A stretch of DNA of 64,000 nucleotides. Source: Treponema sp. OMZ 838 (GTDB lineage: Bacteria > Spirochaetota > Spirochaetia > Treponematales > Treponemataceae). A program made the position numbers and the translations under genes. The stretch spans positions 2,586,296 to 2,650,295 of the forward strand of contig NZ_CP009227.1 of the NCBI RefSeq assembly GCF_000775995.1, written 5' to 3'. The first letter of the stretch is position 1; every line of letters begins with the position of its first letter. The notes below the pieces were generated by a model, which was not told where the DNA came from, ran no database searches, and was given only the letters and a program-made list of their open reading frames with translations. Below, piece after piece: positions 1 through 9,229 of this stretch.

Positions 1-2103
1 AACGGCCATTGGGTTGCCTGCTGCGAGGATGACACCATTCAGGCAGCGGGAAAAATTGCCTTTGCAATTCAAAACTGGGAAACCTACCCGCAGGTTACCG
101 CGCAGCTTTCCCGCTTTTCGTTAAACTCCATCCCGATGACGGTAGAAACGGCATACACGGAAGCAAACGAATTTTCCGCGGTGCCGCCGGATGCCCGCAT
201 CAGTCTTGCAAAAACGCTCTACGCGATGGGGCGGTATGTTCCTGCCCTGCTCCAGCTCCGGGCTGCAGCACGGTTAAAGGAACCGGAAGAAGCGGATCGG
301 ATACTGGCAGGCCGCATTTATTTTGCACAGCGGATGCTTGACGAAGCCGAGCGGGAATTTCAATCGGTCTTGGAAGCGAATCCTTCCAACGAGGAAGCCT
401 TTGCGGAGCTTGGCGGCATTTACTATCGGGCTGAACGGTATGAAGATTTACAGCATTTACTGCAAAAAGTTCCGAAGCCGATGATGTCGCAATCCTCCTT
501 CCTTTCAAACCTTGAAGGACATTTATTCCATGCCTTGGGCAAGCACGAAGAATCGGCAGAAGCATACCGGCGGGCGTTTACAATCAATCCCGATCAGGGG
601 CTTTTTGCCTTCCATCAGGCGAATGAACTCTACGATTGCGGGAAAAAGCCGGAAGCGGTAGATGCATATATGCAGGCTGCGCGCGCATTTTTACAGCAGG
701 AAGCCTACGATGACCTTGCGGAAGTTATTACGATATTGGAACGTATAGCGCCGAATGATCCCCGAACGCTTTCGATTGCCGGAAAATATGCTTACGCAGT
801 GGGCAGATACGATGATGCTTTGCTCAAATTAAAAACGGCATGCAAAAAAGGTTCGGAAGATTCCGCTGACTGGTACCTGTACGGACTGCTGCTCAAAACA
901 GATGAACCGAAAGAGGCGGTCAAAGCATTCAAAAAAGCATGTACCCTTGAACCGGAGTACGGATTATATCAGTTCCGGCTGGCGGAAGCACTCTATTTAA
1001 GTAATGGAAAATATCAGCCGGCATTGGAACAAGCGCTTGCCGCCGATCCGCACAACGGTTGGGTGCACAATTTACGTGCATTAGCAGCATTGCGCGAAAA
1101 CGATATTGAACAGGCGGAAGCGGCAGTCGCGGAAGCGCGCAGGCTACTGCCCGATGAAGTATCCCTGTTGGTAAACTACCTTGAAGTACAACGCAGAAAG
1201 GGGCAACTTGCAAAGTGTCTGCCGCTCTTCGATATTGAAAACGGAACCGCCGATCTTGCTGTGGAGCGGAATCGGGCGGCAGCGTTCCATGCCTTAGCGA
1301 ATGCATTTGCCGACGACGATTCCCGCGAAGAAGCGCAGCAGTGGTATTATAAGGCATTAAAACTCGATCCGAAAAATCCTGAGCTTCTCACCGATAAGGC
1401 TGAAAACGACTATGCGCTCTTCCTTCTCAACGAGGCCGATGACGGTTTGGTTAAGGCGCTCGATATTCAGCCGTCCGTCCGGATATATCAGCTGATTGCA
1501 TCCATATCCGTTCAAAAAGGCGACTATGCCCGTGCGGAGGTAACATTGCGAACCGGACTTGAAGCCTTTGCCGACAGTGCCGACCTGCACTACGACCTTG
1601 CCTGTGTGTACCGCAACACAAAACGGTTCGAGCAGGCACAAGCACAGGTTGTACAGCTTAAACGGTACGAAACGTCGGAACGTGTCGATGCGCTTGAACG
1701 AGCCCTCGTGCAGGATACCGGGGCAACCGCTCAGCCTGCCTCAGAGCCAAAAGCTGAACAAAAGCCCAAGAGAACAGCCTCGGCAAAAAAAACAAGCAGA
1801 GCTTCCAAATCTGCCGCGGATGTAGAAGAACCTGTTAGCAGCACCAAGACAAAAAAAAGGACAAGCGCCAAGTCTGCTGCAGGCGAAGAAGAAGCGGACG
1901 CAACAAAACCCGCTACCGGTACCAAGACAAAAAAAGCTGCATCTGCTAAGTCTGCTGCGGATGCAAAGGCAACCGCAAGAACCAAGTCCGCTGTAAGCAA
2001 AAAAAGAACGGCAGCGACTGAGCCTGCCGCAGAAGAAACGGCCGATGCAAAAACCGAAAAAGCAGCGGTAAAAAAGCCCCGAACAAAAAAAACATCCGGC
2101 TAG
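1..2103 (+). CDS. TPR-repeat protein with Lys/Ala-rich tail (5' end outside window)
   Basis: The frame is open from base 1 with no stop, and the first Met inside the window is at 136, so the N-terminus lies outside. From about base 190 to 1700 the product is a string of TPR-like helical pairs with Ala/Gly/Tyr and Asp-Pro spacing (for example LKLDPKNPEL near 1360 and FTINPDQG near 580). TPRs act as protein-protein scaffolds. The last ~120 residues (about 1735-2100) change abruptly to a repetitive Lys/Ala/Thr tail with recurring TKTKK and SAKSAA units, similar in composition to histone H1 and able to bind nucleic acid or acidic partners. No signal peptide can be judged because the start is missing. 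aroA follows after 18 bp, so they are probably co-transcribed. The role is unknown. Confidence 0.85.
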   Translation, partial: NGHWVACCEDDTIQAAGKIAFAIQNWETYPQVTAQLSRFSLNSIPMTVETAYTEANEFSAVPPDARISLAKTLYAMGRYVPALLQLRAAARLKEPEEADRILAGRIYFAQRMLDEAEREFQSVLEANPSNEEAFAELGGIYYRAERYEDLQHLLQKVPKPMMSQSSFLSNLEGHLFHALGKHEESAEAYRRAFTINPDQGLFAFHQANELYDCGKKPEAVDAYMQAARAFLQQEAYDDLAEVITILERIAPNDPRTLSIAGKYAYAVGRYDDALLKLKTACKKGSEDSADWYLYGLLLKTDEPKEAVKAFKKACTLEPEYGLYQFRLAEALYLSNGKYQPALEQALAADPHNGWVHNLRALAALRENDIEQAEAAVAEARRLLPDEVSLLVNYLEVQRRKGQLAKCLPLFDIENGTADLAVERNRAAAFHALANAFADDDSREEAQQWYYKALKLDPKNPELLTDKAENDYALFLLNEADDGLVKALDIQPSVRIYQLIASISVQKGDYARAEVTLRTGLEAFADSADLHYDLACVYRNTKRFEQAQAQVVQLKRYETSERVDALERALVQDTGATAQPASEPKAEQKPKRTASAKKTSRASKSAADVEEPVSSTKTKKRTSAKSAAGEEEADATKPATGTKTKKAASAKSAADAKATARTKSAVSKKRTAATEPAAEETADAKTEKAAVKKPRTKKTSG

Positions 2104-2121
2104 CAGAATAAACCGACAGTT

Positions 2122-3549
2122 ATGAATCTCAGAGTGAGTACGCCGTCTTTTTGCGGAACGATGACGGCGCCGTCTTCCAAAAGCCATACGCTCCGCGCCC
2201 TCATCTGCGCCTCTTTAGCGGACGATACTTCGTTTATTACCGCGCCTCTTATCAGCGGGGACATGGAAAGCGCCGTACAGGTACTGCGGCAGCTCGGCGT
2301 TACCATTACGGAAGTATCGAATAATCCGCTTGTGCTCAAAGTTACACCGCCAGCCGGCGGTCTCCTCGCGTCCGCAGGGCGCGGTGCCGCGGAACGCATT
2401 CTCGACCTCGGCAACTCTGGTTCCCTCCTCTACTTTTTAGGGATGATCCTTGCCGCAGCCGATATGCCGGTGTGTCTCACCGGAGATGAATCCCTTCGGA
2501 GCCGCCCCGTGGAACCGCTCCTTTCAGTATACCGGCAAGCGGGCATCCCGTACTCGGCGGCAAGCGTTAAGAACAGTACAGGCAGCATGGAAGTCCCGCC
2601 GCTCCGTTTTTGCGGCCCGCTGTCCGCCGGAGCATATCAACTCGACGGTCCTTTTTCCCAGCCCGTAACGGGACTCCTCCTTGCAGCGCCGCTTTTAAAC
2701 GGAATGAGCCGCATTACCTTTAACAATGCAGGGGAACGTCCGTACCTTAGGATGACCTGCGCTTGGCTGCGCATCGCCGGTATCGAGGTACTAAACCGCG
2801 GCAATTGCTATTTTGAGGTTGCAGGCGGACAGCGCTATCGTGCCTTTACGCAAACAATCCCGGGCGATTGGTCGTCCGCCCTCTTTCCCCTAACAGCAGC
2901 CGTCATCTGCAATACGGCGCTTACGCTGACCAACCTCGATCCCGCAGACACGCAGGGGGATTCGCAGGCGCTTTCCATCCTCAAAGCGATGGGCGCTGAC
3001 ATCCGCTGCGATACGGAGCGCCGTACGGTTTCGGTCTTTCCCATATCCGGCGAATTAAAAGGCGGACGCTTCGACTGTACGGATATCCCCGATGCGGTTC
3101 CCATCCTCGCCGCTGCCGCCGTGTTTTGTACGGGAGAAACACTGTTGCTCAACGCCGGTGTGTGCCGTTTTAAAGAATGCGACCGGCTTGCTGCCTCGGC
3201 GGAAGAACTCGCAAAATTCGGAGCGGATATCACCCAAGGAGAAGATTTTCTCCGCATCGGCGGCAGCGACGGGAACAGCAGCACCGTAAACGGCAGCGGC
3301 GGACAGAAACTCCATCCCGCACGGGTACGGAGCCGCGGCGACCACCGCATCGCGATGATGCTCGCCGTTGCTGCCTGCGGAATTGCCGCACGGTATCACA
3401 GCGGACAACAATCGGATACAACGAAGGAAAATACCGAAAATTTTTCCGAACCCTCTTGTATAGAAGATTTTGATTGTGTAAGAATATCCTACCCTCAGTT
3501 TATCGAGGATATGAATGCGGTAGGCGCCGCTTTTAAAGAAACAAGGTAA
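2122..3549 (+). CDS. aroA: 3-phosphoshikimate 1-carboxyvinyltransferase (EPSP synthase)
   Basis: Transfers enolpyruvate from PEP to shikimate-3-phosphate, step six of the cytoplasmic shikimate pathway to chorismate. Family marks seen: PSSKSHTLRAL near residue 16 (shikimate-phosphate loop with the Lys), GDESLRSRPVEPLL near 120 (family GDxSLxxRP), a Lys/Arg-rich RVRSRGDHRIAMM near 400, and ISYPQF at the end. The family GNAGTxxR loop here reads GNSGSLLYFL, so the usual Arg is absent (see findings). At 475 aa it is ~40 aa longer than usual; a hydrophilic Ser/Thr/Glu insert sits just before the last strand (about 3400-3470). The ATG at 2122 has no strong ribosome site and follows the TPR gene by 18 bp, suggesting co-transcription. 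Confidence 0.93.
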   Translation: MNLRVSTPSFCGTMTAPSSKSHTLRALICASLADDTSFITAPLISGDMESAVQVLRQLGVTITEVSNNPLVLKVTPPAGGLLASAGRGAAERILDLGNSGSLLYFLGMILAAADMPVCLTGDESLRSRPVEPLLSVYRQAGIPYSAASVKNSTGSMEVPPLRFCGPLSAGAYQLDGPFSQPVTGLLLAAPLLNGMSRITFNNAGERPYLRMTCAWLRIAGIEVLNRGNCYFEVAGGQRYRAFTQTIPGDWSSALFPLTAAVICNTALTLTNLDPADTQGDSQALSILKAMGADIRCDTERRTVSVFPISGELKGGRFDCTDIPDAVPILAAAAVFCTGETLLLNAGVCRFKECDRLAASAEELAKFGADITQGEDFLRIGGSDGNSSTVNGSGGQKLHPARVRSRGDHRIAMMLAVAACGIAARYHSGQQSDTTKENTENFSEPSCIEDFDCVRISYPQFIEDMNAVGAAFKETR

Positions 3550-3575
3550 ACAGCCGCAAAATTATTGAGGTAAAA

Positions 3576-4889
3576 ATGAAACAAAAACGAGAACTTTTTA
3601 AAACAAACATCGGAATGCTCCTTGCCTGCGTAGGCTCGGCAATGGGATTGGCGAATATTTGGATGTTTCCCGCCCGCTTAGCAGAGTTCGGAGGCATCAC
3701 GTTTCTTATTCCGTACCTCATTTTTTTATTCGGCTTTTCCGCCTTCGGACTGATGGGAGAATATGCATTCGGACGAAAGATGCGTAAGGGGCCGGTACTT
3801 GCCTTTGAATCGGTTATTGCGCAAAAAACCGCGAATCCCCTACTCCGTGCCGTCGGTTGGTTTCCGGTCGTAGCCCTTATCGGCATTTTATCGTTCTACA
3901 CCGTTATCATCGGATGGATACTGCGTTATCTTGTATTGGCGATTACCAATACATTTCCAGTGCTGCATCCCGCTTTTTTCGAATCCTTTGCAGGAACGCC
4001 CGCCAATATTCCGTGGACGCTCGCCGCCCTTGTTGCAACGGCGCTGATCGTCAGTCTCGGCATTCAAAAAGGCATCGAACGCTTTACCACCGTGATGATG
4101 GCAACTTTTTATATCGTCGTTACCGTGATGGTTATCCGTGCGCTCACCCTACCGGGCGCGTTACGCGGAGTTGCCATAATGCTAAGACCTAAGTGGGAAG
4201 CATTCGGTCATTTAAGAATCTGGATATATGCGCTGGGAATGGCTTTCTTTACTCTCAGCCTCGGCGGAGCTGCAATGTTGATATACGGAAGCTATATGCC
4301 GGAGGGATCCGATGTTCCCCGTACCGCCCGCCAAACGGCAGGCTTGGACTTTCTTGCTTCGGTGATGTGCGCCCTGTTCACCGTTCCGGTCGCATATTCG
4401 CTTGGAATCAATCCGCAGGCGGGTGCAGCGCTCCTCTTTATTGCCGTACCTAAAATTATCGCACACATGCCGGCGGGCTATATCTTCGGCATACTTTTTT
4501 TCCTCTGTGCACTGTTTGCCGCCCTTACCTCTTCAATTGTTATGCTTGAAGTCCCGGTCGAGTCGCTGATGTCCAAATTCAGAATCGGCAGAAAAAAAGC
4601 TGCGATTATTATCACCGCGTTAGCAGCATGTATCGCCGTACCGCTCAACTTTGACATGAAGGTATTCGGCACCTTCACCGACGCTGTCGCTATCATCATT
4701 TTTCCGCTTGCAGCGGTTACAGCGGCCTTTGTCATCTTTTGGGTATATGGAGCACAGCAGACACTCGACGATATCAACCTTCATGCCAAGCATAAGGTCG
4801 GCAGTTGGTACGCCCCCTATATGCAGTATGTCTTTGTACCCGTATGCCTGATTTTAGTTATTGCCGGTATCTTTCTCGGGGGGCTGTAA
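3576..4889 (+). CDS. Sodium-dependent symporter, NSS/SNF family
   Basis: Inner-membrane transporter of the neurotransmitter:sodium symporter (LeuT-like) family, which couples Na+ entry to uptake of amino acids or related amines. The N-terminus GMLLACVGSAMGLANIWMFP carries the family TM1 with the unwound Gly/Ala-rich sodium and substrate site, followed by GGITFLIPYLIFL for TM2. About eleven hydrophobic helices follow over 437 aa, the length of short bacterial members. GAG G is at a good distance before the ATG. It sits 26 bp after aroA on the same strand. The substrate cannot be read from the sequence; amino acid uptake is the family default. Confidence 0.9.
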   Translation: MKQKRELFKTNIGMLLACVGSAMGLANIWMFPARLAEFGGITFLIPYLIFLFGFSAFGLMGEYAFGRKMRKGPVLAFESVIAQKTANPLLRAVGWFPVVALIGILSFYTVIIGWILRYLVLAITNTFPVLHPAFFESFAGTPANIPWTLAALVATALIVSLGIQKGIERFTTVMMATFYIVVTVMVIRALTLPGALRGVAIMLRPKWEAFGHLRIWIYALGMAFFTLSLGGAAMLIYGSYMPEGSDVPRTARQTAGLDFLASVMCALFTVPVAYSLGINPQAGAALLFIAVPKIIAHMPAGYIFGILFFLCALFAALTSSIVMLEVPVESLMSKFRIGRKKAAIIITALAACIAVPLNFDMKVFGTFTDAVAIIIFPLAAVTAAFVIFWVYGAQQTLDDINLHAKHKVGSWYAPYMQYVFVPVCLILVIAGIFLGGL

Positions 4890-4909
4890 ATCGGGTACTC
4901 CCCGTACTT

Positions 4910-4938
4910 ACAATTAATTCTTGGGAAAATTGTTTTTA
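4910..4938 (+). terminator. Weak AT-rich stem with T-run after the symporter gene
   Basis: ACAATT (4910-4915) can pair with AATTGT (4928-4933) and is followed directly by TTTT. The stem has only 6 bp and is AT-rich, so it is at best a weak intrinsic terminator. The rest of 4939-5059 is AT-rich and holds no gene that I can see. Confidence 0.25.
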
Positions 4939-5059
4939 TATTGTGTGCTCTGCCTCTGTATGTTGATTTTCTTGCTTGCTTTTACTTATTATTATCTTCT
5001 TTGTATCTTTTTTATTAAAATTTATCTCTGCAAATCAATATAATCAGAATGATTACTAA

Positions 5060-5088
5060 TTGACAAAAAAAGTTTCTCGCTCTATATA
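5060..5088 (+). promoter_or_regulatory. Sigma-70-type promoter of the crt operon
   Basis: A perfect TTGACA (5060-5065) and TATATA (5083-5088) are separated by 17 bp. Transcription should start near 5095, giving a leader of only ~16 nt that contains AAGGAGAG just before the ATG at 5111. The TTG of the -35 box is in frame with the downstream gene and could be mistaken for its start codon. This is the best promoter in the first 20 kb and suggests the isoprenoid genes form their own transcription unit. Confidence 0.75.
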
Positions 5089-5110
5089 TAGTAAGATAAG
5101 GAGAGATTAC

Positions 5111-6622
5111 ATGAAAAAGATTATCGTTATCGGCGCCGGCATGGGCGGTCTTTCAGCTGCTATTCGCTTGCAGCATGCAGGCTATCAAGTCGAAATTTAT
5201 GAAAAAGAAAAGGTAAGCGGCGGTAAAATGCATCCCATACATGAGGACGGCTACCGCTTCGATGTAGGACCGACCATTGTGATGATGCCGAGCGTCTACC
5301 GTGAGGTTTTCGAGCTTGCCGGTAAAAATCCCGATGATTACATACCTATGACACGGCTTGACCCGATGTACGAAGTGTATTTTAAGGGAGAAAACCCCCG
5401 ACATTATAAAGTCAATAACAATCTTGTTGATTTAATGAATATGGCTGAAGCCAAGGGAACCGACAATTCGGCAGGTTTTATTTCTTATTTGAATGAAATA
5501 TACCGGCGCTACATTGTCGCCGTAAAACATTTTATCACTCGCCCTTTCAGAAAACCGCTCGATATGTATAATCCCTATACCCTGTATCAGGCGCTGAAAT
5601 TAAAAACCTTTAACAGTGCAGATAAAATGATGGCCTCGTTTATTCCGGATGCCGACCTCCATAGTATGTTCAGCTTTCAAACTCTGTACATAGGCGTATC
5701 ACCTAAAAAAGGCCCTTCTTTATATAACATCATTCCGATGATAGAACTCTTTTACGGTATATGGTTTATAAAAGGTGGTATGTACACCATGGCTGAACAG
5801 ATGGCAAAGCTGTTTCAGGAATTGGGCGGGAAAATTCATTACGACAGTCCGGTCGAAAAAATCCTCATAGAAAACGCAAAGGTAAAGGGAGTCCTCACCA
5901 AAGGCAAAGAGGTTGAAGCCAACTATGTTATTTCGGATGCCGATTTCCCCTACACCATGAAGGAATTGATCGACGACGAAAAAACGCGCGGAAAATATAC
6001 GGACGAAAAAATCAAAAACATGGATTATTCGTGTTCCTGTTTGGTATTTTACTGGGGAGTCGAAAATCCGCACAAGGATTTGAGCGTTCATAATTTTGTC
6101 ATTTCCGAAGATTTGGACGACAACCTGGCATCGATTTTTACGGGCGATTTGCTTAAAGATCCGTCGGTATATCTTCATGTGCCTTCAAATGCGGATCCCG
6201 ATACCGCGCCACAGGGAAAATCGAGCTTTTATCTTTTAATACCGGTATCCGAACTGAAAACCGTAAAGTATGAGTGGGATGCAAAGACGGTCGATTATTA
6301 CCGCGAAAAAGCTCTCGAATCCCTAAAATCGATTCCCGGACTTGAAAACCTGAAAGAAGAAATCGTTTCGGAACACGTATTTACACCGAATGATTTTAGA
6401 AACCGTTTTAATGCACACTACGGGGCAACCTTCGGTCTACAGCCGACCTTACGGCAAAGCAATCACCTTCGCCCCCAATCGAAGGCAAAACACTGCGAAG
6501 GTTTGTATTTTACGGGAAGCAGTACGCATCCGGGTGCGGGTGTTCCAATCGCTATTGAAGGGGGAAAGATATGCGCTTGCGAACTGATAAGAGATGATCC
6601 CGATGATAGCGGCTCAAAATGA
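5111..6622 (+). CDS. crtI: CrtI/CrtN-type phytoene (or diapophytoene) desaturase
   Basis: FAD-dependent desaturase that introduces conjugated double bonds into phytoene or its C30 relative at the membrane face. The N-terminus VIGAGMGGLSAAIRLQHAGY is the Rossmann dinucleotide fold, followed by an acidic residue in IYEKEK, GGK, and DVGPTIVMMP, all typical of bacterial CrtI. The C-terminus has the CrtI signature THPGAGVPIAIEGGK. Length is 503 aa, as expected. Start chosen at 5111 because AGGAG lies 7 nt upstream; an in-frame TTG at 5060 belongs to the promoter. The next gene overlaps its end, so translation is probably coupled. CrtI versus CrtN (C40 or C30 substrate) cannot be decided, nor the number of desaturation steps. 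Confidence 0.88.
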   Translation: MKKIIVIGAGMGGLSAAIRLQHAGYQVEIYEKEKVSGGKMHPIHEDGYRFDVGPTIVMMPSVYREVFELAGKNPDDYIPMTRLDPMYEVYFKGENPRHYKVNNNLVDLMNMAEAKGTDNSAGFISYLNEIYRRYIVAVKHFITRPFRKPLDMYNPYTLYQALKLKTFNSADKMMASFIPDADLHSMFSFQTLYIGVSPKKGPSLYNIIPMIELFYGIWFIKGGMYTMAEQMAKLFQELGGKIHYDSPVEKILIENAKVKGVLTKGKEVEANYVISDADFPYTMKELIDDEKTRGKYTDEKIKNMDYSCSCLVFYWGVENPHKDLSVHNFVISEDLDDNLASIFTGDLLKDPSVYLHVPSNADPDTAPQGKSSFYLLIPVSELKTVKYEWDAKTVDYYREKALESLKSIPGLENLKEEIVSEHVFTPNDFRNRFNAHYGATFGLQPTLRQSNHLRPQSKAKHCEGLYFTGSSTHPGAGVPIAIEGGKICACELIRDDPDDSGSK

Positions 6623-7619
6623 GGATAAAACGATAACGGTTCTTGAACAATCTTATCGGGCGGCACGGATTCTGATAAAAAACAGAGCAAAAAGTTTTTA
6701 CCGTGCCTTTTCTCGCTTAAGCGAAGAACGGTTTAACGCTGTTGCCGCCGTCTATGCTTTTTGCCGCTATGCTGATGATCTGGTAGACGATGTGTTTGCA
6801 TCCCGCACAGCGGCTCAAACCGAAGCCCTTCTTGAAAATCTTGAAAAAACCGTTTTATCGTTGTATGGCGGTCGCGTGCAGGATGCTTCCCGAACTGCCG
6901 ATGAGGCTTTAAAAACTTCTATGGAAGAATGGCTCCCCGCACTTACGGATACGGTACAAAGGTTTTCAATCCCGAAAGACGGCTTTTTAGCCCAAATACG
7001 GGGACAATACCTTGATCTTCACTTTCAAGATATAAAAACGAGCGACGAACTTATCGAATACTGCCGTCTTGTTGCGGGCTCGGTAGGCTTGATGCTCGCC
7101 CCCATATTGGCGGATGAGAAAATCAATCCCTGCGATGAGGATTTTCTTTCAGCCTGTGAAAATCTCGGTATCGGTATGCAGATAACCAATATTTTGCGCG
7201 ATATAGGAGAAGATATACTGACGCGCAATCGGATCTACCTTCCTCAGGACATGATGATCACGCATAATCTGACAAAGGATGACATTTTACACATGAGCAA
7301 AGCGGCAGTACAGGGCAACATTGCGATACCTGCACAGTTCACAGCATTGTGGGAAGAACTTTCAAGGCTTGGAACAGGTTTCTATAACGATTATGTAAGA
7401 TACCTTATGTATTTTCAAAGCTCATGCCGGCTTTCCGTAGCGGCAGCAGCCCTGATATATCAGGCTATTGAAGATGAGGTGAGAAAAAACGGGTATAACT
7501 GCTTTTCAAGACGCTGCTCAACATCAAAGCTCACAAAATTCAAACTCATTTTAAAAGCAACACAACTTATCACAGAATTGCAGTCCCGTAAGGCGACCGC
7601 TGTTTCAAAGGAGAGATAA
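6603..7619 (+). CDS. crtB: Phytoene/squalene synthase family protein (CrtB/CrtM type)
   Basis: Head-to-head condensation of two GGPP (phytoene) or FPP (diapophytoene/squalene) molecules. The first Asp-rich motif is in FCRYADDLVDD near residue 40, and the second is in ITNILRDIGEDILTRNRIYLP, the family NxxRDIxED box; both bind the Mg2+-diphosphate substrates. Length 338 aa fits. Two starts are possible: ATG 6594 and ATG 6603. AAGAG at 6589-6593 is well placed only for 6603, so that is used. It overlaps the end of crtI and is followed after one base by the next gene. A product size cannot be assigned, but the polyprenyl synthase at 57 kb looks like a GGPP-type enzyme, which favours phytoene. Confidence 0.88.
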   Translation: MIAAQNEDKTITVLEQSYRAARILIKNRAKSFYRAFSRLSEERFNAVAAVYAFCRYADDLVDDVFASRTAAQTEALLENLEKTVLSLYGGRVQDASRTADEALKTSMEEWLPALTDTVQRFSIPKDGFLAQIRGQYLDLHFQDIKTSDELIEYCRLVAGSVGLMLAPILADEKINPCDEDFLSACENLGIGMQITNILRDIGEDILTRNRIYLPQDMMITHNLTKDDILHMSKAAVQGNIAIPAQFTALWEELSRLGTGFYNDYVRYLMYFQSSCRLSVAAAALIYQAIEDEVRKNGYNCFSRRCSTSKLTKFKLILKATQLITELQSRKATAVSKER

Positions 7620-7620
7620 T

Positions 7621-9078
7621 ATGCAAAATATGGTCGCCTTGGGCATTTCGATGGCTTATATTTTAGCCGTTATTTTTGTATCGGGAGTTATTGCAAAGTT
7701 GAAAAACGGAAGCAGTGAATTTACCCGAAAATTCGTACACATCCTGGTAGGGAACTGGGTGTTTATCGTTCCTTTTTTTACTGACTTATGGGCTGTAGTA
7801 CTGATACCCTTTATTTTTATAATCGTAAACAGTTTGAGCTTAAAGTATAAGCTTATTTCATCGATGGAGCGGAACGATGACAGTTTGGGAACGGTTTACT
7901 ATGCGGTTGCCATGTTTTTTCTTTCCGGTATCGGCTTTGTGCTGAATTGGCTGATGCTGCCTCTGATAGGCTTATTGACTATGGCCTACGGCGACGGTCT
8001 TGCGGCAATCATCGGAAAAAAATGGGGAAGGAAAAAGCCTTTTCCCTTTGCGCCAGAAAAATCACTTGTCGGCTTTTTTACCGTTGTTATTTCCTGCCTT
8101 ATCGTTAGTTTGGCGGTGATGTTTTATTTCAATCTCCGTTCCGATTTTCCGCGCCCGTTCCCGATTTTAGCTGTGATAGCTCTGGTAACAGGCTTATTTA
8201 CGGCTTTCATCGAATTGACCGGAAAGCGCGGTTGCGACAATCTGTCGGTTCCGATAGGGTCGGGACTCTTGGCATCATTTTTATACTATCACTGGAGCCT
8301 CGGCTTTGCCCTGTATTTGCTTGCGGCGGGAAGTATCCTCTATATCGCATACAAGAAAAGGTCTATCACTGAAGACGGCATTGTCGCCGCGGTTTTAACA
8401 GCGGCAACGCTCTATACCTTCGGCGGAATATGGGTGGCACTAAGCCTACTTTTGTTTTTTATCCTCGGAAGTTTCAGTTCAAAACTTAAAAACAGTACAA
8501 AAGCGGAAGCCGAACGCACTCAAGAGCAGGGCGGGAGACGGAATTGGAAGCAGGTTTTGTGCAACTCTCTTCCTGCAACGGTTTCCGTGTGGTTTTCAGC
8601 TATGATGAAAACGGATAATCCCGTTTTTACCCTGTTAGCCATGTCTGTGTTTGCCGCCGCCTGTGCAGATACCTTTTCTTCGGAAGTCGGTATGCTGTGT
8701 AAGGGACGGGTTTTTAATATTATAAATGGAAAAACTCTTCCGCGGGGCTTATCGGGCGGCGTTTCGTTTTGCGGATTTTTAGCAGGTCTTACAGGCAGCG
8801 CCCTTATGTCCCTGCTTGCTCTTCCCGCCTTCGGCGTCAAAGGATTTGTTATAACCCTGTGCCTGGGTTTTTTCGGTTCGGTTATAGACAGTATTTTAGG
8901 CTCAACCCTCCAACGAAAGTACGAGGGCTTAAATGGCTTACTACAGGATAAGGCGATTTACATCAACCAATTACCGGCAGCAGGCTTAAACTTTGTAACA
9001 AATAACACTGTTAATTTATTGAGCCTGTTTATCGTCGCCCTCACAGGCTCCCTTATTTTTATTGGTATGCCGTTGTAA
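7621..9078 (+). CDS. Fused phytol/dolichol kinase-like and DUF92 (VTE6-like) membrane protein
   Basis: A polytopic protein of 485 aa made of two families that are normally separate. Residues ~1-220 match the phytol kinase/CTP-dependent prenol kinase fold: FTRKFVHI near 35 and YGDGLAAIIGKKWGRKKPF near 123 followed by EKSLVGFF. Residues ~230-485 match DUF92 (TMEM19/VTE6): RNWKQVLCNSLPA, ADTFSSEVGML, PRGLSGGVSFCGF, GSVIDSILGSTLQ and NNTVNLLS. In plants and cyanobacteria VTE5 phosphorylates phytol and VTE6 makes phytyl diphosphate, so the fusion could carry out both steps of prenol salvage. Position directly after crtB with AAGGAG at 7609 supports an isoprenoid role. Function here is inferred, not shown. 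Confidence 0.82.
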   Translation: MQNMVALGISMAYILAVIFVSGVIAKLKNGSSEFTRKFVHILVGNWVFIVPFFTDLWAVVLIPFIFIIVNSLSLKYKLISSMERNDDSLGTVYYAVAMFFLSGIGFVLNWLMLPLIGLLTMAYGDGLAAIIGKKWGRKKPFPFAPEKSLVGFFTVVISCLIVSLAVMFYFNLRSDFPRPFPILAVIALVTGLFTAFIELTGKRGCDNLSVPIGSGLLASFLYYHWSLGFALYLLAAGSILYIAYKKRSITEDGIVAAVLTAATLYTFGGIWVALSLLLFFILGSFSSKLKNSTKAEAERTQEQGGRRNWKQVLCNSLPATVSVWFSAMMKTDNPVFTLLAMSVFAAACADTFSSEVGMLCKGRVFNIINGKTLPRGLSGGVSFCGFLAGLTGSALMSLLALPAFGVKGFVITLCLGFFGSVIDSILGSTLQRKYEGLNGLLQDKAIYINQLPAAGLNFVTNNTVNLLSLFIVALTGSLIFIGMPL

Positions 9079-9134
9079 AAGGCAGCGAGCACAAAGCGTT
9101 ATAGGGAACCCCTAAAATTTCCTTCGGCCGGATG

Positions 9135-9163
9135 TTCACAATCTCCCTAAAAAAGTATAGAAT
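9135..9163 (+). promoter_or_regulatory. Probable promoter upstream of smc
   Basis: TTCACA (9135-9140) and TAGAAT (9158-9163) are 17 bp apart. They lie ~65 bp before the likely smc start, in the only gap of note between the crt operon and smc. Each box has one mismatch to the consensus. Confidence 0.4.
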
Positions 9164-9229
9164 ATAAGAGATTGCCGATTATCTTGAATGAATGGAAAAC
9201 GGCAAGTTCTTGAGGAGTTAATAGACAGG

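Noticed and set aside
5060-5110. TTG start for the crtI gene 17 codons upstream
   Set aside because: The TTG belongs to a perfect -35 box, and the proper ribosome site stands before ATG 5111.
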